In this document: positions 6,161 to 15,262 of the stretch, one piece after another
Numbering within the stretch: position 1 is the stretch's first letter
Layout of the letters: each line of letters starts with the position of its first letter
Assembly (NCBI GenBank): GCA_027482985.1
Contig: JAIXVO010000041.1
Coordinates: forward strand, 1-15,262
DNA length: 15,262 nt
Reading direction: 5' to 3'
Source: Cyanobacteriota bacterium
GTDB lineage: Bacteria > Cyanobacteriota > Cyanobacteriia > Leptolyngbyales > Leptolyngbyaceae
Notes under the pieces: model-generated
The model's database searches: none
The model's input: only the letters and a program-made list of their open reading frames with translations
Told to the model about the DNA's origin: nothing
Translations under genes and position numbers: made by a program

Positions 6161-7210
6161 ATGCCTCTCATCCCTGCTAAATCTCTATCCACAGTGGTAT
6201 TAGGTATATGGCTAGGGCTGTTGTCCAGTTGTACTCCTGCGCCCCCCCCAGAAACGTCTACGCCAGCGAGTCGGTCTGCAATTGCTGCTGCGACTGCTCC
6301 GAAAGTCGTTGCCACCTCCACTGTGCTGTGTGATCTGGTAAAGCAAATTGCCGAGGCCACCGTGAATCTGACCTGTTTGCTGCAACCGGGTGTGGATGGG
6401 CATGTGTATCAACCTGTGCCAGCCGACCGGAAGGCGATCGAGCAGGCCGACTTAATTCTCTATTCGGGCTACGACTTTGAGCCGGGATTGATTAAATTGA
6501 TCAACGCGACATCGAATCCAGCGCCAAAGGTGGCGGTTGGCGAAAAGGCGGTGCCCAAACCACTCATGGGACACGATCATGATCACGGTGAGGAGACCAC
6601 GGCAGCTAAAGATCATGATCACGATCATGACCACGCTGCGGGAGCCGATTTACCCGATCCGCATGTCTGGCAAAGCGCTGCCAATGGAGCCCGAATGGCC
6701 GCTGTTGTAACTACGACTCTGACGCAGTTAGCGCCTGAGAACAAGGAGTTGTATACGCAAAATGGGAAAGCTCTAGAGTCCGAACTGACTCAAATTCACC
6801 AATGGATTAAGACCCAAATTGCCAGCATTCCGGTAGCGAATCGGAAACTGGTGACGACTCACGATGCGATGAAATATTTCTCAGAAGCGTATGATATTCC
6901 CGTGAATGCCGCGTTGCAGGGCATCAGTACGAAAGAGAAACCGACAGCAACGCGGGTGCGGGAGTTGGTGGATGCTGTGAAGTCATCTGCGGTGCCGACG
7001 ATTTTTGCGGAAGTGGTGGTGAATCCCAAATTGATTGAAGCCGTGGCGCGGGATGCGAAAGTCCAGGTCAGCGATCGCGAACTTTACACCGACAGCCTGG
7101 GCGCACCCACCAGTGAAGCTGCCACCTACCCGCAGATGTTGATTGCCAACACGCGCGCGATCGTGGAAGGCTTAAACGGCAAATTTGTTGCTTTTCAGCC
7201 CAAACCATAG
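6161..7210 (+). CDS. znuA: Zn/Mn ABC importer, periplasmic metal-binding lipoprotein
   Basis: A 349-residue cluster A-I (TroA/ZnuA-like) metal-binding protein. Residues 1-24 form a lipoprotein signal with the lipobox LSSC (lipidated C24), so it is anchored facing the periplasm. Expected metal ligands are H81 (GVDGHVYQP), H168 (PDPHVW), H234 (TTHDAMKYF) and D311 (YTDSLG). Three histidines with an aspartate favour zinc; manganese proteins usually have glutamate at the third site. A histidine/aspartate-rich loop at about 138-158 (HDHDH runs) is the mobile zinc-sampling loop typical of ZnuA. A Pro/Ser/Thr/Ala-rich tether covers residues 26-46. It is divergent from the ATPase gene, with a shared 70-base control region. 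Zinc specificity is well supported but inferred. Confidence 0.9.
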   Translation: MPLIPAKSLSTVVLGIWLGLLSSCTPAPPPETSTPASRSAIAAATAPKVVATSTVLCDLVKQIAEATVNLTCLLQPGVDGHVYQPVPADRKAIEQADLILYSGYDFEPGLIKLINATSNPAPKVAVGEKAVPKPLMGHDHDHGEETTAAKDHDHDHDHAAGADLPDPHVWQSAANGARMAAVVTTTLTQLAPENKELYTQNGKALESELTQIHQWIKTQIASIPVANRKLVTTHDAMKYFSEAYDIPVNAALQGISTKEKPTATRVRELVDAVKSSAVPTIFAEVVVNPKLIEAVARDAKVQVSDRELYTDSLGAPTSEAATYPQMLIANTRAIVEGLNGKFVAFQPKP

Positions 7211-7245
7211 CTGAAGCGAATAGCCATTGCCGGAATTTTATTTTT

Positions 7246-7266
7246 GAAGCTGTGGCGCTTCTTTTT
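7246..7266 (+). terminator. Possible intrinsic terminator after the metal-binding protein gene
   Basis: GAAGC and GCTTC pair across TGTGGC and are followed by TTTTT, 36 bases after the stop codon. The stem is only five pairs, so it may be weak. A separate G/C-rich hairpin (CCCAC 7281-7285 with GTGGG 7302-7306, plus inner CCC/GGG) lies between it and the end of the convergent gene but has no T-run. Confidence 0.4.
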
Positions 7267-7352
7267 GCCACTGTAATCATCCCACTGCCCCTCCGGGACT
7301 GGTGGGCTGCTGCTGGGTCTTCGTGCCGTTTTCGTACGTTTGAGTTTGACCT

Positions 7353-8138
7353 TTAAGCCTCGATTGATCGCAGCTGGCTCAGAAATTTCTCGGTCATGGT
7401 TTGCAGTGGCTGATCCAGAATGTTCAACACCTGAGTTGCGATCGCATCGGGGATCCCACCATACAGGGCTTCGGCGATGCCGCCAGTGATGCAGGTGAGG
7501 GTATCACTATCGCCGCCGAGAGAGACGGCATTGCGAATTGCATCTTCAAAATCGGTCGAGTCGAGGGCGGCAATAACCGCTTCCGGGACAGTGCCCTGGC
7601 AGGATTCGTTAAAGCTGTAAGTGGGGCGAATCTCATCTAGCGATCGCCCCAAATCATAGCCAAAGGTGGTCTCCACATAGGAGCGAATTGCCGTCCGCTC
7701 AATGCCCGTCCGCGCCAGGAAAATACAGGCCGCTGTGACCTGCGCCCCTTTAATTCCTTCCGGGTGGTTGTGGGTCACTTCGGCACTGGCCTTCGCCTGC
7801 TGCAACACAGTTTCCAGTGAATTGAACGCAAACCCGACGGGACTCACGCGCATCGCCGAGCCATTCCCAAAACTGTTGTAAGGTTCACTCTGGGGCGATC
7901 GCGCCCACTGCGCAAACCGCATCCCATAACTACCCGTCGGATTCGGGTACCGCTGGTAATAGGTTTTGAAAGCTTGCGTATAGCTGCCCCCATGCAAAAT
8001 CACATCCGCCACTGCCACGGTCAAAATCGTGTCGTCGGTAAAGGTACTTTCCTCCGTAAACAGCGGAAAATCCTTACTGCGCCGATTGTTGAACTCGTAA
8101 ACCGAGCCGATAATGTCACCTGCGATCGCGCCTAGCAT
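7353..8138 (-). CDS. ADP-ribosylglycohydrolase family protein
   Basis: A 261-residue member of the ADP-ribosylglycohydrolase (DraG/ARH-like) family, all-helical enzymes that remove ADP-ribose from proteins or related adducts using two magnesium ions. It opens with MLGAIAGDIIGS, the typical N terminus. Metal-binding motifs are TDDT at 34-37 and GGDSDT at 208-213. The family hallmarks GNGSAMRVSP (91-100) and HNHPEGIKGA (123-132) are intact. The frame remains open to 8207, but the start at 8138 matches the family and has a good ribosome-binding site (AGGAGA) just upstream. Substrate is unknown; no DraT-like transferase or nitrogenase gene is nearby, so nitrogenase control is not implied. A perfect hairpin lies in the leader. 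It is convergent with the metal-binding protein gene. Confidence 0.92.
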   Translation of the reverse strand: MLGAIAGDIIGSVYEFNNRRSKDFPLFTEESTFTDDTILTVAVADVILHGGSYTQAFKTYYQRYPNPTGSYGMRFAQWARSPQSEPYNSFGNGSAMRVSPVGFAFNSLETVLQQAKASAEVTHNHPEGIKGAQVTAACIFLARTGIERTAIRSYVETTFGYDLGRSLDEIRPTYSFNESCQGTVPEAVIAALDSTDFEDAIRNAVSLGGDSDTLTCITGGIAEALYGGIPDAIATQVLNILDQPLQTMTEKFLSQLRSIEA

Positions 8139-8140
8139 TG

Positions 8141-8146
8141 TCTCCT
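8141..8146 (-). promoter_or_regulatory. Ribosome-binding site deciding the ADP-ribosylglycohydrolase start
   Basis: Read on the minus strand this is AGGAGA, two bases before the ATG at 8138 (AGGAG core about 3 bases away). It is the clearest Shine-Dalgarno of the window and, with the conserved MLGAIAGD start, argues against the 23-codon longer frame. The spacing is short. Confidence 0.6.
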
Positions 8147-8152
8147 GCCTTT

Positions 8153-8172
8153 GGGCGTTTAACCAAACGCCC
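8153..8172. repeat. Perfect 8-bp hairpin in the ADP-ribosylglycohydrolase leader
   Basis: GGGCGTTT (8153-8160) and AAACGCCC (8165-8172) are perfectly complementary around the loop AACC. It lies 15 bases upstream of the chosen start. The shape resembles short palindromes common in cyanobacterial spacers; a leader control element is the alternative. Confidence 0.65.
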
Positions 8173-8272
8173 CTAACATGTTGTTGCATTCTGAGAAGGC
8201 GTGGCAAACGGGAGAGATTGTGATTCTAATGCAGATTCACCTGTCGCGCCCCTACGCCTTTTTTTGTTGTTA

Positions 8273-8307
8273 CCCCTTCTGCCCTCTGCCCTCTGCCTTC
8301 TGCCTTT
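8273..8307 (-). repeat. Heptamer tandem repeat, GGCAGAA/GGCAGAG type (copy 2)
   Basis: On the minus strand, GGCAGAA and GGCAGAG units follow each other directly, beginning about two bases after the asnS stop codon. It has the same orientation relative to the upstream gene as the copy behind ycf20. Apart from this array and the leader hairpin, the spacer from 8139 to 8309 shows nothing supportable. Confidence 0.85.
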
Positions 8308-8309
8308 GC

Positions 8310-9698
8310 TCAGAATTCCACTTCCTGCGGTGCCCGCGGAAACGGAATCACATCCCGGATGTTGCCCATGCCCGTCATGAATTGGACGAGGCGTTCAAAG
8401 CCGAGACCGAAGCCAGCATGGGGGACGGTGCCGTAGCGGCGGAGGTCGAGATACCACCAGTAAGGGGCGGGGTCTAGTCCCACTTCTTGCAGTCGGCGTT
8501 CCAGGACATCGAGGCGTTCTTCGCGCTGGGAACCGCCGATGATTTCGCCAATTTTGGGCGCGAGGACATCCATCGCGGCGACAGTTTTTTCATCGTCATT
8601 CAGCCGCATGTAGAAGGCTTTGATTTTGGCGGGATAGTCGGTGACGATGGTGGGTTTTTTAAAGTACTCTTCCGCCAGATAGCGTTCGTGTTCCGATTGC
8701 ATGTCTAAGCCCCACTCGACGGGGTAGGTGAATTGTTTGCCGGATTGTTCCAACAGCGCGATCGCGTCTGTATAAGTGACACGTGCAAACTCATTGTTGA
8801 TGATGTTATCGGCAGTTTCTAACACCGATTGATCGATGCGATCGTTGAAGAACTGCATATCTTCCGGGCAGGTTTCCAACACAAACTTAAAGACGTATTT
8901 GAGAAAGGCTTCCGCCAATTCCATATCGCCTTGCAGGTTGCAGAATGCCATTTCCGGTTCCACCATCCAAAATTCCGCCAAGTGGCGGGACGTGTTGGAG
9001 TTTTCGGCGCGGAAGGTGGGGCCAAACGTGTAGACATTGGCAAACGCCATCGCCATAATTTCGGCTTCGAGTTGACCGCTCACCGTGAGATAAGCTGGCT
9101 TGCCAAAAAAGTCCTGACTGTAATCGACTTTTTGATCGGGGGTGAGAGGCACTTTCGCCAGGTCAAAGCCCGTCACCGTGAACATTTCTCCCGCCCCTTC
9201 ACAATCACTGGCACTGATGATGGGCGTGTGCATCCACAAAAAGCCGCGTTCCTGGAAAAAGTTGTGAATGGCCGTCGCGGCGGCATTCCGCACCCGAAAC
9301 ACGGCACCTAGCGTATTGGTGCGCGATCGCAGATGGGCAATGTCCCGCAAAAACTCAAACGAGTGGCGCTTCTTCTGCAACGGGTAAGTCTCCGCATCCG
9401 CTTCCCCAAACACGGTAATGGACTGTGCCCGTAACTCAATCCGTTGCCCTTTGGCGGGAGATTCGACCAGGGTGCCCGTAATTTCGACCGATGCGCCCGT
9501 ACTCACCCGTCTCATGGTTTCGGCGTAATTGGGTAAATCCTGACTGACGACCGCCTGCAATCCCGCCATCGAAGAGCCATCATTGACTTCCACAAAGCTG
9601 AATTCCTTCTGTTCCCGCTTGGTGCGCACCCAGCCCTGAACGGTCACAATTTCGTGGGGTTGGCCGTGGCGTAAAAGGTCTGCAATCCGTCGAGTCAT
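8310..9698 (-). CDS. asnS: Asparaginyl-tRNA synthetase
   Basis: A 462-residue class IIb aminoacyl-tRNA synthetase charging tRNA-Asn with asparagine in the cytoplasm; the length is normal for bacterial AsnS. The N-terminal OB-fold anticodon-binding domain spans about 16-100 (VQGWVRTKR at its start). The class II catalytic core follows: motif 1 near 150-162 ([12 protein letters not shown]), the [12 protein letters not shown] region at 162-173, motif 2 at about 229-251 ([19 protein letters not shown]) and motif 3 at about 429-440 ([12 protein letters not shown]). The EGAGEMF and [10 protein letters not shown] forms mark it as AsnS rather than AspS. No strong Shine-Dalgarno precedes the ATG at 9698. 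It appears to be a single-gene unit, with repeat DNA immediately after the stop. Two HIP1 octamers lie upstream at about 9774-9801. Confidence 0.97.
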   Translation of the reverse strand: MTRRIADLLRHGQPHEIVTVQGWVRTKREQKEFSFVEVNDGSSMAGLQAVVSQDLPNYAETMRRVSTGASVEITGTLVESPAKGQRIELRAQSITVFGEADAETYPLQKKRHSFEFLRDIAHLRSRTNTLGAVFRVRNAAATAIHNFFQERGFLWMHTPIISASDCEGAGEMFTVTGFDLAKVPLTPDQKVDYSQDFFGKPAYLTVSGQLEAEIMAMAFANVYTFGPTFRAENSNTSRHLAEFWMVEPEMAFCNLQGDMELAEAFLKYVFKFVLETCPEDMQFFNDRIDQSVLETADNIINNEFARVTYTDAIALLEQSGKQFTYPVEWGLDMQSEHERYLAEEYFKKPTIVTDYPAKIKAFYMRLNDDEKTVAAMDVLAPKIGEIIGGSQREERLDVLERRLQEVGLDPAPYWWYLDLRRYGTVPHAGFGLGFERLVQFMTGMGNIRDVIPFPRAPQEVEF

Positions 9699-9941
9699 AG
9701 GGCATCAGGGGATAAAGCACTGAGGCTCATTATAGAAGAAGGATAGGGGATGGGACAGAGAAAAAGTGCTCTGGCGATCGCCGAATCACTGGATGCGATC
9801 GCCCCTCAGTGAGTTTCCTTTCCCCACAATGATTAACCTCCATGAAAAACCGCTGCGATCCTGACTATCTCTGCTTTAATGGCGCTGATAGAGATTTCTA
9901 TGCATAATGAACGATCGATTTGTGAGGAGATTGTCTTAAAG

Positions 9942-10550
9942 ATGAAACCCCAACTTTGTAGAAATACCGTGATGGTGGCGGCGGCGGCGATCGCGGCGAG
10001 TTGCATGGCAACCCCGGCGATCGGTCAGATCAGCCCCTCCGATCCCCTGTGTCGGCGGGTCGCTAACCCGCCAGAAGGTTTGGCTATTCGGCGGAATGCC
10101 TCCACTGGTGCCGCGCAGGTGGGAGGGGTCGGTGTCAATGAGCGCCTCTTACTGACTACGAACCCCGCCACCACCAGCAGAGATGCCTCCGGTCGCACGT
10201 GGGTCCAGGTTGCTAGTCCCGCCGCCGGATGGGTTTCGAATGGCTTTGGCCTGCCGACAAATTTGGCGCTTTGTGCCGGTGGCACTACGCCGCACCCGCC
10301 CCCGACCCCGCCCAGCCGTTGCCGCCGGGTCATTAATCCGCCGGAAGGGTTGGTAATTCGCCGCGATGCTAACCTTAGTTCGCCCTCTGTGGGTGGCGTT
10401 GGGTTGAATGGTCGGATGACGCTGACCACCACACCTCCCACCACCCGCCGCGACTCGCAAGGACGCACCTGGGTAGAAATTGAAGCGCCAGCCAAAGGTT
10501 GGGTTTCCAACGGCTTCGGTGGTTCAAGTAATATCGGCGTTTGTCCCTAA
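9942..10550 (+). CDS. Secreted protein with two SH3-like repeats
   Basis: A 202-residue exported protein. Residues 1-29 form a signal peptide (KPQLCR, then an alanine-rich core, then ATPAIGQ as the likely cleavage region). Two near-identical modules follow, at about 37-111 and 127-201, joined by a Pro/Thr/His-rich linker. Each module starts with CRRV.NPPEGL.IRR, contains GGVG.N and GRTWV, and ends with a GWVSNGFG segment and a terminal Cys. This is the pattern of bacterial SH3 (SH3_3-type) domains, which often bind cell wall or protein ligands; the cysteine at each module end could form a disulfide. The frame is open from 9879, but the ATG at 9942 gives a proper signal peptide and has GAGGAG (9924-9929) upstream. 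No catalytic domain is present. Ligand unknown. Confidence 0.82.
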   Translation: MKPQLCRNTVMVAAAAIAASCMATPAIGQISPSDPLCRRVANPPEGLAIRRNASTGAAQVGGVGVNERLLLTTNPATTSRDASGRTWVQVASPAAGWVSNGFGLPTNLALCAGGTTPHPPPTPPSRCRRVINPPEGLVIRRDANLSSPSVGGVGLNGRMTLTTTPPTTRRDSQGRTWVEIEAPAKGWVSNGFGGSSNIGVCP

Positions 10551-10566
10551 GTTGGGCGATCGCTTG

Positions 10567-10606
10567 AGAAGTCGGGAGTCTGGCAAGACTTCCGACTTCT
10601 GTCTTT
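10567..10606 (+). terminator. Terminator-like hairpin after the SH3-repeat gene
   Basis: AGAAGTCGGGAGTCT (10567-10581) pairs with AGACTTCCGACTTCT (10586-10600) over the loop GGCA. The 15-bp stem has one G-T pair. It is followed by GTCTTT, a weak T-run. It begins 17 bases after the SH3-repeat stop codon. Confidence 0.65.
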
Positions 10607-10681
10607 GGTAGGATGCTCTCTATCCTTATTCCCGTAATCGCCGTGGTGCCAAGTGTAACAACTCCAACTTCTTCTGCCACA

Positions 10682-11731
10682 ATGACCGATCCAGCATTGT
10701 GGCCAGCGTTATTGCAGCAACTCCTCGATCGCCAGTCCCTCACCCCTGATCAAGCCGCGCAACTGATGCAAGGCTGGCTGACGGAACAAGTGCCCCCAGT
10801 GCTCTCCGGGGCAATCCTGGCGGCAATTCAAGCGAAGGGGGTTTCGGCCGATGAACTGGCAGGCATGGCGACAGTCTTGCAAGCCCAAGCCAATGCCCTC
10901 CCTAGTCCGCCAGCCGAGCGCCTAACGACTCTGATTGATACCTGTGGGACGGGGGGCGATGGGGCTGGGACCTTCAATATTTCGACGGCAGTGGCTTTTG
11001 TGGCAGCGGCAGCCGGGATTCCCGTCGCCAAACATGGCAATCGCTCGGCCTCCAGTCGGGTGGGATCAGCCGATGTGTTGGAAGCTTTGGGCGTGCAGTT
11101 GACCGCGCATCCAGAAAAAATTCAAGCGGCGGTGCAGGCCGTTGGCATTACCTTTTTGTTTGCACCGGGCTGGCATCCAGCACTGAAAGTAGTCGCTCCG
11201 CTGCGGCGGACGCTGGGCGTGCGGACAGTGTTCAACCTGTTAGGGCCGCTGGTTAACCCCATGCGACCGACGGGACAGGTGATTGGGGTTTACAACGCCA
11301 GTCTACTGGAGGCGATCGCCCATGCCTTGCAACAATTAGGGACTCATCGCGCCATCATTTTGCACAGTCGGGAAGGAGTGGATGAAGCCTGTCTAGCGGA
11401 TCTGACGGATTTAGCGGTGGTGGCAGAGGGAGCCGTGACGCGGCAGGTGCTCAATCCAGCCGAATTGGGTCTGGAGGCTGCTCCCTTAAGCGCGATCGCG
11501 GGGGGGGATGTGCAGACGAATGCCGACATCCTGAAAGCCGTGTTGCAAGGCAAGGGCACCCCAGCGCAGCGGGATGTTGTCGCGCTCAATGCGGCTCTCG
11601 CTTTGCAGGTGGGAGATGCTTTCGGCGATGCCGCTGATCCGCTGGCAGCAGGAGTGACGCAGGCAAAAGTGATTCTCAACAGCGGCGCGGCTTGGACAAA
11701 ACTAGAACAGTTAGTGACTTTCCTTCAGTGA
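10682..11731 (+). CDS. trpD: Anthranilate phosphoribosyltransferase
   Basis: A 349-residue TrpD, which joins anthranilate to phosphoribosyl pyrophosphate in the second step of tryptophan synthesis in the cytosol. The small helical N-terminal domain (about 1-75) precedes the nucleotide phosphorylase-like domain. The glycine-rich PRPP loop GTGGDG is at 89-94, followed by FNIST (98-102) and [18 protein letters not shown] (117-134), all diagnostic. [18 protein letters not shown] and the [11 protein letters not shown] region (Mg-binding acidic pair) are also intact. The frame is open to 10613, but that start lies only about 12 bases past the preceding hairpin; 10682 ([10 protein letters not shown]) gives the usual family length. 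No Shine-Dalgarno is seen at either. It stands alone, without other trp genes, as is usual in cyanobacteria. A strong hairpin covers its stop codon. Confidence 0.95.
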   Translation: MTDPALWPALLQQLLDRQSLTPDQAAQLMQGWLTEQVPPVLSGAILAAIQAKGVSADELAGMATVLQAQANALPSPPAERLTTLIDTCGTGGDGAGTFNISTAVAFVAAAAGIPVAKHGNRSASSRVGSADVLEALGVQLTAHPEKIQAAVQAVGITFLFAPGWHPALKVVAPLRRTLGVRTVFNLLGPLVNPMRPTGQVIGVYNASLLEAIAHALQQLGTHRAIILHSREGVDEACLADLTDLAVVAEGAVTRQVLNPAELGLEAAPLSAIAGGDVQTNADILKAVLQGKGTPAQRDVVALNAALALQVGDAFGDAADPLAAGVTQAKVILNSGAAWTKLEQLVTFLQ

Positions 11732-11752
11732 TTAGAATCACTAAAGGAAAGT
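11717..11752. repeat. Long hairpin spanning the trpD stop codon
   Basis: ACTTTCCTT (11717-11725) pairs with AAGGAAAGT (11744-11752), and inside it AGTGAT (11727-11732) pairs with ATCACT (11737-11742) over the loop TAGA. This is a 15-bp stem with one C/A mismatch. The stop codon at 11729-11731 is in the inner stem. No T-run follows, so it is not a classical intrinsic terminator; mRNA 3'-end protection is one possibility. The 12-mer AGTGATTAGAAT occurs twice, at 11727 and 11750. Confidence 0.7.
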
Positions 11753-11821
11753 GATTAGAATTACCAAAATTCTTGATCTGGATCGCAACTCAAAATCCCG
11801 TTGCCAGAGATACTAAAGGAG

Positions 11822-11897
11822 ACTTAGCGCAAGCCGAGTCATCAACAGGGAACACACGACTAGCCGATTGGTTTCTGCCGAAACCGTCGGTTTTTTA
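11822..11897 (+). ncRNA. Candidate small RNA ending in an intrinsic terminator
   Basis: About 75 bases end in a clean terminator but contain no credible open frame. A stem AGTC/GACT (11837-11840 with 11858-11861) exposes a loop containing AACAGGGAACACA; GACT at 11821-11824 could pair with the same AGTC instead. A TACTAA-type -10 element at about 11811 fits a start near 11820. Size and the A-rich unpaired loop recall the Yfr2 (Cyano-1) small RNA family as I remember it, but I cannot confirm membership. It could alternatively be the 3' end of the trpD transcript. Confidence 0.35.
11864..11897 (+). terminator. Intrinsic terminator
   Basis: CCGA-tt-GGTTTC pairs with GAAACC-g-TCGG over the loop TGCC and is followed by TTTTTTATTT. 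Six plus four pairs with an internal tt/g bulge and a strong T-run make a typical Rho-independent terminator. It lies about 130 bases after the trpD stop codon, at the end of the candidate small RNA. Confidence 0.8.
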
Positions 11898-12041
11898 TTT
11901 GGGGAATCAGCGGCAACATCACTGAGTTGCCACATCATATAGGAGTAATCGCTCTTGATTCTTCTGTGTTTTCACGTATTCCACAAGTGGGCTAAACCCC
12001 TCACCCCAGTAGATTCAAATCTGCGAATTTTTGCCAAAACC
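11898..12041. other. Non-coding spacer with one short stem-loop
   Basis: This is the rest of the 310-base gap between trpD and the membrane protein gene. GGCAAC (11912-11917) pairs with GTTGCC (11926-11931) over eight bases. No T-run follows on either strand. I see no gene here. Confidence 0.5.
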
Positions 12042-12623
12042 TCACTGCTCCAACACTGATTTACGGTTGGCATTGCGCCGTAATAACCAGAGCATGGTGA
12101 CACCCGTAACCAGACTGCTCCCCACTTGAATGCCCACACCCACAACAAACACCGTGTTCTCGATCGCGTTCGAGGCCGAGAAGCTGAAGAGGCTGGGGCC
12201 GAGATAGCCCAATGCCATCCCGACGATCGCGCCGACGGTTGTCGCGACGATCCACCAGAAGGCAGCGGTGAGTTTATGCCGTAACACGAGCCATTGGGCA
12301 ATGCCAACGGCAATACCTGTTAGCAGGGGCACAACTACCGTCGCCAGAATGGAGGCGGCAAATCCCATGAAGCCAATGATCCCGCCCAGAAAAGTGGCAA
12401 CTGCCCATTGCTGAATTCCGGCAATGTACCGCTGTAACACCAGCCATTGGGCGAACCCGACAAAGAGACAGGCACAGACCCAGGCGAGCGGGGTGATCGG
12501 TAACAGATAGCGATAGACCATACCAGCGGCGATCCAGGGCAACGTGTTGGCGAGATTCCACAGCACCAGAAAGCGAATACTTTGCCAAATCGAGTGAGTT
12601 TGGAGGGTTGAAGACGAGGCCAC
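12042..12623 (-). CDS. Polytopic membrane protein with internal AQWLVL repeat
   Basis: A 193-residue integral membrane protein of unknown function, with a GTG start. Hydrophobic segments lie at about 16-35, 43-63, 74-95, 95-113, 121-143 and 155-181, so five or six membrane passes are likely. Two halves share the pattern glycine-rich helix followed by AQWLVLQRY (58-66) and AQWLVLRHK (109-117), 51 residues apart, suggesting ancestral internal duplication. Hydrophobic proteins with repeated QWLVLR motifs are common in cyanobacteria, but I know of no assigned role. The C-terminal RRNANRK is basic and probably cytoplasmic. It lies downstream of ligA on the same strand, separated by about 240 bases of repeat DNA. 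No Shine-Dalgarno is obvious. An upstream ATG does not exist in frame nearby, so GTG is accepted. Confidence 0.72.
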   Translation of the reverse strand: MASSSTLQTHSIWQSIRFLVLWNLANTLPWIAAGMVYRYLLPITPLAWVCACLFVGFAQWLVLQRYIAGIQQWAVATFLGGIIGFMGFAASILATVVVPLLTGIAVGIAQWLVLRHKLTAAFWWIVATTVGAIVGMALGYLGPSLFSFSASNAIENTVFVVGVGIQVGSSLVTGVTMLWLLRRNANRKSVLEQ

Positions 12624-12721
12624 AGGCGTTAATTTCCTAGCGACAGTGATTTTTCCACCAGTTTAGGGGGAAAATTTGGGCGATCGCAAGCTAGCGAGTG
12701 GTTTGTCAAGTTGCCGCTGTG

Positions 12722-12820
12722 GGTTTCGGCTTCACTCAACTCACAGTGGACGAGGGTTTTGGTTTCACTCAACTCACAGTGGACGAGGGTTTTGGTTTCA
12801 TTCAACTCGCAGTGGACGAG
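12722..12820. repeat. Three tandem 33-bp repeats
   Basis: Three contiguous copies of a 33-base unit (12722-12754, 12755-12787, 12788-12820) begin GGTTTcGGc or GGTTTTGGT and end CAGTGGACGAG; they differ at only a few positions. There are no spacers, so this is not a CRISPR array. They lie between ligA and the membrane protein gene. Confidence 0.92.
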
Positions 12821-12839
12821 GGTTGAGCGGAGTCGAAAC
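12723..12839. repeat. Inverted repeat bounding the 33-bp array
   Basis: GTTTCGGCTTCACTCAAC at 12723-12740 and GTTGAGCGGAGTCGAAAC at 12822-12839 are complementary at 15 of 18 positions. The right arm matches a short repeat I recall as widespread in cyanobacterial spacers. The array may have grown by duplication inside such a palindromic element. Confidence 0.6.
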
Positions 12840-12865
12840 ACGCCAAATTGAGGAGCGACAGACCC

Positions 12866-15262
<2,397 letters not shown>

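Noticed and set aside
7353..8138. Nitrogenase regulator draG
   Set aside because: The family motifs fit, but no draT or nif gene is nearby, so the specific name is not justified.
8139..8207. Longer N terminus for the ADP-ribosylglycohydrolase
   Set aside because: It would translate through the perfect hairpin, lacks family similarity, and the internal start has a good Shine-Dalgarno.
8829..9311. 160-codon plus-strand frame antisense to asnS
   Set aside because: A shadow of the strongly conserved asnS coding frame, with no domain or start signal.
10025..10510. 161-codon minus-strand frame antisense to the SH3-repeat gene
   Set aside because: It mirrors the duplicated DNA; the plus frame has a signal peptide and recognisable domains.
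12629..12841. 70-codon frame with VHCELSETKTL repeats
   Set aside because: It is simply the translation of the 33-bp tandem repeats; no start signal or domain supports a protein.

Overview
The window looks like chromosomal DNA of a cyanobacterium. About thirty copies of the octamer GCGATCGC (HIP1, hand-counted) are scattered through genes and spacers. A Ycf20 homologue is present, and the spacers carry heptamer and palindromic repeats of the kind common in cyanobacterial genomes. Repeat richness and protein flavour suggest a filamentous Leptolyngbya/Oscillatoria-like organism, but that is inference. Fourteen protein genes are supported; most are housekeeping or conserved hypothetical, and no prophage, integrase or CRISPR array is visible.

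Layout. 1-180: a long imperfect palindrome (MITE-like). 291-758 (-): small secreted or membrane hypothetical with a possible terminator behind it. 868-1872 (+): M48 metalloprotease. 1923-2255 (+): Ycf20. 2256-2578: dense repeat cluster. 2579-4456 (+): Xaa-Pro aminopeptidase. 4502-5180 (-): a DUF433/DUF5615 pair of toxin-antitoxin type. 5335-6090 (-) and 6161-7210 (+): divergent ATPase and His-rich lipoprotein of a Zn/Mn ABC importer, sharing a 70-bp promoter region with a Fur/Zur-like dyad; no permease gene is in the window. 7353-8138 (-): ADP-ribosylglycohydrolase. 8310-9698 (-): asparaginyl-tRNA synthetase. 9942-10550 (+): secreted duplicated SH3-like protein. 10682-11731 (+): trpD. 11732-12041: non-coding stretch with a hairpin over the trpD stop, a candidate terminated small RNA and a small stem-loop. 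12042-12623 (-): membrane protein with an internal repeat. 12722-12840: three 33-bp tandem units bounded by inverted repeats. 12866-15094 (-): NAD-dependent DNA ligase carrying an in-frame insertion made of repeat DNA.

Functional groupings are limited: znuC/znuA-like genes form one uptake system; the DUF433/DUF5615 genes overlap and are surely co-transcribed; M48 and ycf20 are adjacent on one strand. The rest are single-gene units separated by repeats. The most interesting signals are repeat biology (especially the repeat-derived insertion inside ligA and the same-orientation heptamer arrays right after stop codons), the permease-less metal importer locus, and the candidate small RNA after trpD. 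I see no clear new multi-gene defence or biosynthetic system.
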